Source: JBMYRH01 sp049602155 | Lineage (GTDB): Bacteria > Myxococcota_A > UBA9042 > PHBI01 > JBMYRH01 | Assembly: GCA_049602155.1 (NCBI GenBank) | Contig: JBMYRH010000021.1 | Coordinates: forward strand, 1-64,000 | DNA: 64,000 nt | Reading direction: 5' to 3' | In this document: piece after piece, positions 1-6,521 of the stretch | Layout: each line of letters opens with the position of its first letter | How positions within the stretch are numbered: the stretch's first letter is position 1 | Program-made: the position numbers and the translations under genes | The notes under the pieces: model-generated | Told to the model about the DNA's origin: nothing | Databases searched by the model: none | What the model saw: only the letters and a program-made list of their open reading frames with translations

Positions 1-418
1 ACAGCCTCTTCGACAGCTTCTTCGACAGCCTCTTCGACAGCCTCTTCGACAGCCTCTTCGACGGCGTCTTCGACAGCCTCTTCGACAGCCTCTTCGACAG
101 CCTCTTCGACAGCCTCTTCGACAGCGTCTTCGACAGCCTCTTCGACAGCCTCTTCGACAGCCTCTTCGACAGCCTCCTCGATGATCTCCTCGACAGCCTC
201 TTCGACAGCTTCTTCGACAGCGTCTTCGACAGCCTCCTCGAAGGCCTCTTCGACAGCGTCTTCGACAGCGTCTTCGACAGCGTCTTCGACAGCGTCTTCG
301 ACAGCCTCTTCGACAGCTTCTTCGACAGCCTCTTCGACAGCCTCCTCGACAGCCTCTTCGACAGCCTCCTCGACAGCCTCTTCGACGGCGTCTTCGAAGG
401 CCTGCTCGACAGCCTCTT
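1..418. repeat. 12-bp tandem repeat coding for (EEAV)n
   Basis: About 35 head-to-tail copies of a 12-bp unit (GACAGCCTCTTC on the plus strand) lie inside the pseudokinase gene and continue to the window edge. Third-position variation (GCC/GCG/GCT, CTC/TTC) keeps the peptide nearly invariant, with occasional D, I, F or Q substitutions. The period is a multiple of three, so length changes do not shift the frame. The product is predicted to be an acidic helical rod. Confidence 0.9.
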
Positions 419-1427
419 GCTCTAACCCTGACATAGGAGCGAGCGCTGCCAACTCGTCATTGCTGAAGGTCAGCAAACCTTCATCTTCATTCTCATCAAA
501 GTTCGGCAGCGGCGGCGGGAATTCCGGGAGGTCGGGCAGCGGCGGTGGCTGCGAGTCCAACAGTTGCTCGGGCCGCACTGTGATTGGGTCGAACTCCGCG
601 ACCACCGGTTGGCTGCGGCAGGTTTGGAGAACAGCGAAGGCTTCGTCTGCGCTGGCATGACGGCGCGCGGGCTCCTTCTGCAGACAGCGTTCGATAAACT
701 CGATGAGCGGCCCTTCGAGTTCAACTCCGTTGACCGTCGGTGCGGGCAGTGGTGCGCTCTTTTGAGCGTTGCTGACCTCCTGGGGCTCGAGCCCCTCAAA
801 GGGAGGGGCACCTGTGAGGAGCGTGTACAGTACTTGCCCCAAGCCATAGATGTCCGTGGCTCGGGTCGCTGTGCTGCCCAGCACCTGCTCAGGGGATGAG
901 TAAATTGTCGGCACGTTTGGATCGGTCTTGGGGGCACCGGGTGCGAATCCACCAAGTCGAATTAGTTCACGGCCACCTTCATACAGCTCGTGGCACATGT
1001 GTCGTGGAGCCACCGCGCCGTGGATCAACCCTTGGCTGTGGACCTGGGCGAGTGCGTCGGCAAGCTTGAGCCCCATCGCGACCACACGCTTCGGGGCGAT
1101 CGGGGCCTCACGTGCAATGAAGTCTGCGAGAGGTTCTCCATCGGGGTGCTCAGTGACGATGAAGTCTTGTCCATCATCGTGGCGTCCAAGCTCCAGGAGG
1201 CCGAGTAGGGCTGCATGGCGCAATGATGCCACAGAACTCGCTTCTGCTTCGAAGGTCGCCCGAGCCTCTGCGCCTGCTACGATAGAGTCGTTGACGATCT
1301 CGACCACCGCGAGGCGCTCAAGCTCAATAGCTTCGGCCACGTGGCGCTCTCCGAGGCGGCCATCAGCATGGCGCTCGACGAGGCGATATCGATCCGCGAA
1401 CAGCGTGTCGTCTTGTTGTTCACTCAA
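1..1427 (-). CDS. Ser/Thr pseudokinase with EEAV-repeat tail (partial, runs off window)
   Basis: Translating the minus strand from a TTG at 1427, which has a GGAGG Shine-Dalgarno about 9 nt upstream, gives 475 open codons to the window edge. Residues 1-280 follow a bacterial Hanks-type kinase: N-lobe, a helix-C-like stretch with Glu, an IHGAVAPRHM catalytic-loop equivalent, an SSPEQ activation-segment end and a C-lobe. The residues for catalysis are gone. The VAIK lysine is Glu (VVEIV), HRD is HGA, the loop Asn is His and DFG is GGF. It should therefore bind or scaffold rather than phosphorylate. A Pro-rich linker follows (about 285-310, PPPLPDLPEFPPPLP), then an acidic (EEAV)n repeat of at least 34 units. 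No transmembrane segment is visible; one may lie beyond the edge. The upstream neighbour is a pentapeptide protein, 163 bp away. Confidence 0.75.
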   Translation of the reverse strand, partial: MSEQQDDTLFADRYRLVERHADGRLGERHVAEAIELERLAVVEIVNDSIVAGAEARATFEAEASSVASLRHAALLGLLELGRHDDGQDFIVTEHPDGEPLADFIAREAPIAPKRVVAMGLKLADALAQVHSQGLIHGAVAPRHMCHELYEGGRELIRLGGFAPGAPKTDPNVPTIYSSPEQVLGSTATRATDIYGLGQVLYTLLTGAPPFEGLEPQEVSNAQKSAPLPAPTVNGVELEGPLIEFIERCLQKEPARRHASADEAFAVLQTCRSQPVVAEFDPITVRPEQLLDSQPPPLPDLPEFPPPLPNFDENEDEGLLTFSNDELAALAPMSGLEQEAVEQAFEDAVEEAVEEAVEEAVEEAVEEAVEEAVEEAVEDAVEDAVEDAVEDAVEEAFEEAVEDAVEEAVEEAVEEIIEEAVEEAVEEAVEEAVEDAVEEAVEEAVEEAVEEAVEDAVEEAVEEAVEEAVEEAVEEA

Positions 1428-1590
1428 GGGGGGACACCTCCGTTTGCTCCCCGACATATAGACATCCGCGGAGTACAACGTGATCAATTCCCGGAACATC
1501 AAGTGCCGGGCATCGATTTCCTCAGGTTACCTCGTGAAGAGGACCTTTGGCACCCACAGTTTCTTCTAGCGGTCCGGTGCTTTGCGGTCG

Positions 1591-2328
1591 CTAGCGCGTC
1601 GCAAAGAAGAGGTCGACCCCTTCCATCTTTGCTTCGTCTGTGTTGGCCGCGAAGAGGTTCGTATATCGGAAGTTGGCGTTCGTTAGGTCCGCCCACCGCA
1701 AGTCAGAGCGTGGGAACTGGGCCTTCTCAAATTTCGACTCGCGGAAGTTGGCGCCTCGAAAGTCGCCCCCGGTGAACTCAGCGCTATCGCCTTGGGCTTT
1801 CTCGAAGTTTGCGCCGCTAAAATGAGCATCCAGCGCGATGGCTTTGTCGAGCACTGCGTGACTGAGGTTTGAGTAGTTGAGGTTGGCTTTTGATAGATTG
1901 GCGCCGGTCAGGTTGGCGCCGCGAAGGTTGGCCTTCTCGAGGTTGGTCTCGAGTAAGATCGCCCGAGACAGGTCGGCACCTTCCAGGTTTGCACCTGTGA
2001 GGTCGAGCTGACTCAGGTTGGCGCCTCTCAACTTCGCTTCGGGCATGTTTAGAGGCTGTCCGCCGGCCATGGCCCGTTCGACATCGGCACGCGACATACT
2101 GTTGACGCTGATCTCCATCGTCAACGGAACCATCGCTGCGACGAGCAGGAGGGTGATCAAGAGCGGCGTGTACCGCGTCTTTTTATCTACCTCCTTAGGG
2201 GCAGGCCGGCTGAGGTTGCCCGCACGCATCGCGCTCGCTTCACGATCTGCCTGCTCCCAATACTCAGCCTCTCTGGACTGCCTGGGGGGCTGCTGATCGG
2301 AACCGTTGTCATTCATCGTCATCACCAA
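1591..2328 (-). CDS. Membrane-anchored pentapeptide-repeat protein
   Basis: 245 residues. A charged cytoplasmic N-terminus (1-50) is followed by one hydrophobic segment (about 53-72, PLLITLLLVAAMVPLTM). Then comes a run of A(N/D)LxX pentapeptides (about 98-240: RGANL, TGANL, EGADL, KANLR and so on), which fold as a right-handed quadrilateral beta helix. There is no enzymatic motif, so a binding or scaffold role is likely. The start is uncertain because three in-frame ATGs occur within five codons. It lies between pcnB (51 nt upstream) and the pseudokinase (163 nt downstream), all on one strand. Confidence 0.85.
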   Translation of the reverse strand: MVMTMNDNGSDQQPPRQSREAEYWEQADREASAMRAGNLSRPAPKEVDKKTRYTPLLITLLLVAAMVPLTMEISVNSMSRADVERAMAGGQPLNMPEAKLRGANLSQLDLTGANLEGADLSRAILLETNLEKANLRGANLTGANLSKANLNYSNLSHAVLDKAIALDAHFSGANFEKAQGDSAEFTGGDFRGANFRESKFEKAQFPRSDLRWADLTNANFRYTNLFAANTDEAKMEGVDLFFATR

Positions 2329-2379
2329 CTCTGTGGCGCGGTGCGTATCCCGAGACCACGCAGTACCCGACTAGTGCTG

Positions 2380-3672
2380 TCAGGAGTTTGCCTGTTTGGG
2401 TTGTTCATTACGACCGCCTTTTCGGCGTCGAGGGCGACGTCGCTGTCTGCTCCGGTTCCCGCTCTCACGACCAAACTCTTTGTCCTCAAGGCGTGGCTCG
2501 ATGGGCGCAGCTGTGAGGCCATGCTCGGTGAGCGTACCTACCCAGTCGTCGTAGAGCGCTTGATGCTTCCCAGTCAGCAGGAAGCCGATGCGAATGATGC
2601 TCAAAGCGACCGGCAAGGCTGGTGTGCGTACCAGGGAGTGACGTCGAATGCGCTTCTTGGAGGCCGTCAGGCGGCGCATGAGGTTCGCGACGGCGCGAAG
2701 TAAATGCCGATGCCGAAGGGGGATCCCCATTCGGACGACAGCGTCGTAGGTCCAATCCGCAACGGCGCCGCCCCAATCACCGTTTTGGAGCATCTCCTCG
2801 GCGTCTAGGCCCGGCTGGACGAGCGGCCAAACCATCAGCCCAAAGGTGCTCTCTCGGGGGAGCACGCCGTGTGCCATGACGACACGATCGACTTGCTCCA
2901 GCCAAGCCATCGCGTGCTCCCAGCGCTCGGAGTTGGCGAGGACGAGCGACGCAACTTCGGGGAGCAATACGTCGAGGATGTCGAGGTCGTTCATCAGCTT
3001 GAGCGCAGCCGCCGCGTGCCCCGTCTCAAAGATCCGGAAGAACTCTTCCGTGACCCGGGCTACGGGGCAGTCGTGGACAAGAGGTGCGGTCTCTTCAGCG
3101 GCTGCGGCGACGTCCTCATGGAGGTTGAGCCCCAGTCGAGCGGCGAATTTGATCGCCCGGAGGAGCCGGACGGGGTCTTCGCGGAAGCGCTGGTGAGCGT
3201 CACCAATCGTGCGGATGGTGCCCGCTTTGATGTCGTCTTGCCCACCGACGTGGTCGTGAATCTCACCCGCGATTGGGTCGTAGAAGAGACCGTTCATCGT
3301 GAAGTCGCGGCTGATAGCGTCTTGTTCGGGGGTCCCATAGGAGTTGGCACGCACCACGAACCCAGAGTCGTCGACGACCTCTTGGTCCTCTGGTGGGCCC
3401 CGGAAGGTGGCCACTTCGAAGATCTGTGAGCCGGCACGAATATGCGCCAGCTTGAATCGACGCCCGATCAGTCGGCATCGTCGTCCAAAGACCTCTTTGC
3501 ACTCCTCAGGGCTCGCTGAGGTGCCAATGTCGAAGTCTTTGGGCTCTCCGCCGAGGAGCAGATCACGGACACATCCGCCGACTAGGTAAGCGGTGTACCC
3601 TTCGCGCTGAAGCCGGGCGACGATGGACACCGCGTCGCGATCCAGAAACTCTGCAGGTAAGGTGACTGACAA
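2380..3672 (-). CDS. pcnB: Poly(A) polymerase I (polynucleotide adenylyltransferase)
   Basis: 430 residues of the class II nucleotidyltransferase superfamily. It carries the GGxxRD motif (about 32-37) and the catalytic DFD pair (about 46-48) in PKDFDIGTSASPEE. The PcnB-type stretches RRCRLIGRRFKLAHI and EVATFRG follow, then RDFTMNGLFYD, GDAHQRFREDPVR and the RNA-binding helical domain. The strongly basic C-terminus (RQRRRPRRRKGG) is typical of PcnB and speaks against a CCA-adding enzyme. PcnB adds 3' poly(A) tails that promote RNA decay. The TTG start at 3672 is chosen because AGGAG lies 6 nt upstream. It begins only 8 nt after the HxsB-like gene, so the two are probably cotranscribed. Confidence 0.88.
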   Translation of the reverse strand: MSVTLPAEFLDRDAVSIVARLQREGYTAYLVGGCVRDLLLGGEPKDFDIGTSASPEECKEVFGRRCRLIGRRFKLAHIRAGSQIFEVATFRGPPEDQEVVDDSGFVVRANSYGTPEQDAISRDFTMNGLFYDPIAGEIHDHVGGQDDIKAGTIRTIGDAHQRFREDPVRLLRAIKFAARLGLNLHEDVAAAAEETAPLVHDCPVARVTEEFFRIFETGHAAAALKLMNDLDILDVLLPEVASLVLANSERWEHAMAWLEQVDRVVMAHGVLPRESTFGLMVWPLVQPGLDAEEMLQNGDWGGAVADWTYDAVVRMGIPLRHRHLLRAVANLMRRLTASKKRIRRHSLVRTPALPVALSIIRIGFLLTGKHQALYDDWVGTLTEHGLTAAPIEPRLEDKEFGRESGNRSRQRRRPRRRKGGRNEQPKQANS

Positions 3673-3680
3673 AGCGGCTC

Positions 3681-5060
3681 CTAGCTCGGCTCACTCCAGC
3701 GATGGAGTGCTGAGCGCGCCGCATCGTCGCCGCAACGCAGGTGATTAAACAGTTGGTCCAGTGTGCGGACGAGGCGAACCCAATGGCTGTGTTCTGCCGG
3801 GCGGCCATGGATAGAGCCGTGCTCCGCGTAGCATGCGGCTGGCGAGAGGCCACCAAAGGGGGCGTAAGCCGAGTCATTGCAGGCAGGCTGGCCTTCGACG
3901 AGGCTCGCCAGGACGAGCGCCCTCACGGTCGGGCTGGTGATCATGTCGTGATAGCCGTGGATACGGAGTTCACCGATCTTGAACATCTCGTCCTCGGCCA
4001 CCTGGGCGAGTTGACGCCCCGCTTCAGAGGAGAACACGCGTCCATCCCAATGATAGGCCATCTCACCGATGCCATCGGCGGCCGGCGAGCGGTAGCGCGC
4101 GTCGTTGGGCGCGCGATCTCCAAGGATGCGTTGCGCGAGGACACGTGCCGTCACTTCAGCGATAGGTTGGCCCTCCGCCTCGTGATGCAGGCAGCGGTTC
4201 AGGGCTGCATCGTAACTGTCCAGCCACGTCGCCAAGCGTGCCGAATCCTCGGCCTCACCGTCCAGGAATGGTTGAGAGACAGTGGGCTCAAGGAGGACCG
4301 TTTGGCACTCCATTGCTACGGCAAAGTCCACCACTGCTGAGAGATCGTCGCTGTCCTCAACGAGGGCGGTGTGATGCAGGCTTGCGTGGAGCCGTTGGGC
4401 GTCCGCTTCAACGTTCGAGTAGGCTGCAGAGAGCTTGGGTAGCCACGTCTTCGCGCCTACCCAAGAGTCGACGTCGGCGCCACTGACACGCGCACAGACT
4501 TGCACGCGGTGTTCCGCCAAGAAGCTCACCATCTCGTCCGTCATCGTCTCTAGCGAGGTGACGAGGGCCATTGAGACGCGCTTTCTGGCGAGGCGGTTCT
4601 TGCTCTCCACATAGGTGACGACACGCTCGATGCCTGCCCAGTTCAGCAGCGGGGCAGGCCCTGTCATCTCGAAGACAAGCTCCGGGCTCGTCGACATGAA
4701 AGCACAGTCCACGGCGCGATCGAGCAACTCCGGGGACATGCTCTCTGTCTCGGCATCGGCCCCACACATCGCTAAGGAGTGTGTGCGAGGTCCGTGGTCC
4801 AAGAACCAACGACGCGCACGATAGCGCTCGGCGGCCTCGTTGAGGTTCAAGGAGCCGTGGATGAAGCGCTTGCTGTTCAGTCGCTCGTAGAGTTCGGCGC
4901 CCTCTTCGACGGTCCCCTCAACGAAGCTCTTCAGCTCTTCAGCGGTTAAAAAGAGCCAATCACCGAAGTCGTTCGTGATCAGATAGTCGTCTTCAAGGCG
5001 GCGGATCCGAAATGGGCCCGCGACATTCACATCCACATCGGTGATGCCGGCTTGTTGCAC
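3681..5060 (-). CDS. HxsB-like protein lacking radical-SAM and SPASM cysteines
   Basis: 459 residues with the layout of His-Xaa-Ser system maturase HxsB. The N-terminus has YLITNDFGDWLFLTAEE, then a radical-SAM-like barrel (MSPELLDRAVD, ELVFEMTGPAPLLNW, SMALVTSLETMTDEM). A SPASM-like end begins near residue 394 (CNDSAYAPFGGLSPAACY, then GSI and LDQLF). The CxxxCxxC loop is missing; only C99 remains in RTHSLAMCGADAE. GGEP has become TGPAP. The SPASM pattern C-C-AY-PYCGVCP reads C-S-AY-PFGGLSP. It is therefore predicted not to bind the radical-SAM cluster. The GTG start overlaps the previous stop by one base (TAGTG). It is the third gene after two HxsD-like genes. Family assignment is from memory of motifs; loss of cysteines is seen directly. 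Confidence 0.72.
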   Translation of the reverse strand: MQQAGITDVDVNVAGPFRIRRLEDDYLITNDFGDWLFLTAEELKSFVEGTVEEGAELYERLNSKRFIHGSLNLNEAAERYRARRWFLDHGPRTHSLAMCGADAETESMSPELLDRAVDCAFMSTSPELVFEMTGPAPLLNWAGIERVVTYVESKNRLARKRVSMALVTSLETMTDEMVSFLAEHRVQVCARVSGADVDSWVGAKTWLPKLSAAYSNVEADAQRLHASLHHTALVEDSDDLSAVVDFAVAMECQTVLLEPTVSQPFLDGEAEDSARLATWLDSYDAALNRCLHHEAEGQPIAEVTARVLAQRILGDRAPNDARYRSPAADGIGEMAYHWDGRVFSSEAGRQLAQVAEDEMFKIGELRIHGYHDMITSPTVRALVLASLVEGQPACNDSAYAPFGGLSPAACYAEHGSIHGRPAEHSHWVRLVRTLDQLFNHLRCGDDAARSALHRWSEPS

Positions 5061-5281
5061 TAGCGGCTCCTCTGAACGGTGCCCGCGAGGACATAATTCG
5101 CGAACTCGGATGCGATGATCTCCGGCTCGAAGTCGTCGTCGACCTCTGTGAACGAGACCGTCCAGGCGTCTCCCGAGCGGTCTAAGGCCATCGTGGCGAA
5201 GTCTGCATAGAGCTCAAGTGCCTCTTCCAGCGCTGCCAAGGCGTACACCTTCTTGTCGAACGCACGAGTGGAGTCAGCCAT
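5060..5281 (-). CDS. Short HxsD-like protein (73 aa)
   Basis: This small ORF begins at an ATG one base after the HxsD-like stop and ends in a TAG overlapping the HxsB-like GTG, so all three are translationally coupled. Its sequence (KKVYALAALEEALELYADF, ALDRSGDAWTVSF, then IIASEFANYVLAG) follows the same pattern as the larger neighbour (KTLYPLDVIYGAAYIF, LLGRDGEDFIVEM, then GEFSNELLSQ). It stops where the larger protein continues into its second helix. I read it as a truncated tandem HxsD paralogue, perhaps the second subunit of a heteromer. Confidence 0.7.
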   Translation of the reverse strand: MADSTRAFDKKVYALAALEEALELYADFATMALDRSGDAWTVSFTEVDDDFEPEIIASEFANYVLAGTVQRSR

Positions 5282-5282
5282 C

Positions 5283-5801
5283 TCAGCTCTCCTCGGTAGG
5301 CTTGAAGCCCCCGGCGTCCCCTGGACCCGGGATGCGCTCGGCATCGGGGCCCGGCTTAGCGGGTGCGCTGCCGCGCTTCTTGAAGCGCTCTTCCCACGGG
5401 ACGGCGATGCCGAGGGGATCGTCGAGGAAGTCGAGATCATCATCGTCATCGTCTTCGAACGCGGCTGGCACCATGGCACCAGTTGCACCGGCGAGGGCCT
5501 GAGAGACGATGGTCTCAAGGATGTTCTTGTTCTCTTTCGTGATGCGTCGGCGGAGCGCTTGGCTGAGCAGCTCGTTCGAGAACTCCCCGGCGATGACTCG
5601 GAGTCCATCGGCTGTGATGGAGGCGTCTTTAGCCGCCATCTCGACGATGAAGTCCTCTCCGTCACGGCCCAAGAGCACGTAAGCCCGCTCGATGAAGATG
5701 TAGGCCGCGCCGTAAATTACATCGAGGGGGTAGAGGGTCTTGTGGAGCCGCACGACCAACTTACCAGCGTCGGCGGTGAGGATTTCAGGGGCAGCAGTCA
5801 T
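5283..5801 (-). CDS. hxsD: HxsD-like protein of the His-Xaa-Ser system
   Basis: 172 residues from the ATG at 5801, which has CAGGGA a few bases upstream; an in-frame start at 5846 would add 15 residues with no better ribosome site. The core (about 16-105) has LHKTLYPLDVIYGAAYIF, AYVLLGRDGEDFIV, then GEFSNELLSQALRRRI and ENKNILETIVSQAL. These match the HxsD pattern of YPL, aaY-f-dr, an (E)FxNxL..xLR motif and a terminal I..QA helix. The C-terminus has a D-rich stretch and a Gly/Pro tail. No His-Xaa-Ser repeat substrate (HxsA) or HxsC is visible nearby. First gene of the minus-strand run ending in the pseudokinase. Confidence 0.7.
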   Translation of the reverse strand: MTAAPEILTADAGKLVVRLHKTLYPLDVIYGAAYIFIERAYVLLGRDGEDFIVEMAAKDASITADGLRVIAGEFSNELLSQALRRRITKENKNILETIVSQALAGATGAMVPAAFEDDDDDDLDFLDDPLGIAVPWEERFKKRGSAPAKPGPDAERIPGPGDAGGFKPTEES

Positions 5802-5859
5802 CGGGTTTCCCTGGTTTGGCTTGCGAAACGATTCGTAAGGTCCCAACGGAGCGAACCCG

Positions 5860-5885
5860 CGCGCGTGAAATATATTTCGCGCGCG
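5860..5885. promoter_or_regulatory. 26-bp near-perfect palindrome in divergent intergenic region
   Basis: The 12-bp core GAAATATATTTC is a perfect palindrome. Flanking CGCGC(G) arms extend it to 26 bp with one mismatched pair. It lies about 60 bp upstream of hxsD and about 115 bp upstream of the rightward gene at 6002. It looks like a dimeric repressor or activator site, or a promoter element. Confidence 0.4.
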
Positions 5886-6001
5886 TCCCCGTGGGAGACG
5901 CCGGAAGCTAGCAGTGGCGGGGGACGGGTGTCAACGGACGACCTTTCGCCAGACGACGGACGCGCTTGTCGGGGATGGGGCCGACGAGGCACTCTGACGG
6001 C

Positions 6002-6496
6002 ATGGAACCGGAACTCCTCGAAGCGTTGCGCCGCAACAGCGGATTACGACTCGACTCGGAAGGTCGCTTTTTCTTTCATGATAGGCCGGTCGAGAACGAG
6101 CGGGTTCAAGCGCTTTTTCACCGGCACCTTGCCGTGACGCAGGGCGGGGATGTGACCCTGACGGTCGGTGAACAGTGGGCGTACGTCCAGTGTGAAACCG
6201 TGGCTCACTTTGTAGACACCATCGGCTCGAGTGGTGCGGGGCTCAGGATCCGCTTTCGACATCGTGAGGGCAGCGTCGTCGGGGAGCCATGGCTTGGCTT
6301 TGCGCCAGATGGACGGTGTTATCTGTGGCTTGAGCCTGAAGGGCCCCCGGCGATCCTGACGCGAGGGGCTCACCAAGCGTTGGCGTCGCTACTTGAGGAC
6401 CGCGAGGGCGCGCTGATATTGCCGCTCCCTACTGGTCCACGGGCTGTTCTTACGCTGGACGCGGCTCCGACACCCTCGGCGCCATTGCCGGGCTAG
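6002..6496 (+). CDS. Conserved small protein, possibly DUF1285-like
   Basis: 164 residues from the ATG at 6002 (MEPELLEALRRNSG); in-frame upstream starts at 5974 and 5966 cannot be excluded. The stretch LRLDSEGRFFFHDRPVENERVQALFHRHL followed by GEQWAYVQCETVAHFVDTI recalls the DUF1285 arrangement (a hydrophobic strand pair with small cytosolic beta domains). It has no signal peptide or membrane segment. The C-terminus is Pro/Ala-rich. Function unknown. It is separated from the next gene by 25 bp and may be cotranscribed with it. Confidence 0.55.
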   Translation: MEPELLEALRRNSGLRLDSEGRFFFHDRPVENERVQALFHRHLAVTQGGDVTLTVGEQWAYVQCETVAHFVDTIGSSGAGLRIRFRHREGSVVGEPWLGFAPDGRCYLWLEPEGPPAILTRGAHQALASLLEDREGALILPLPTGPRAVLTLDAAPTPSAPLPG

Positions 6497-6521
6497 TCCG
6501 AACCGGGTCGAGTCGACTACC

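Noticed and set aside
1..418. CRISPR array or satellite
   Set aside because: The unit is 12 bp without unique spacers and is translated in frame in a kinase-like gene.
3681..6002. HxsA substrate (His-Xaa-Ser repeat peptide)
   Set aside because: No HxS repeat found in any frame near the HxsD/HxsB-like genes.
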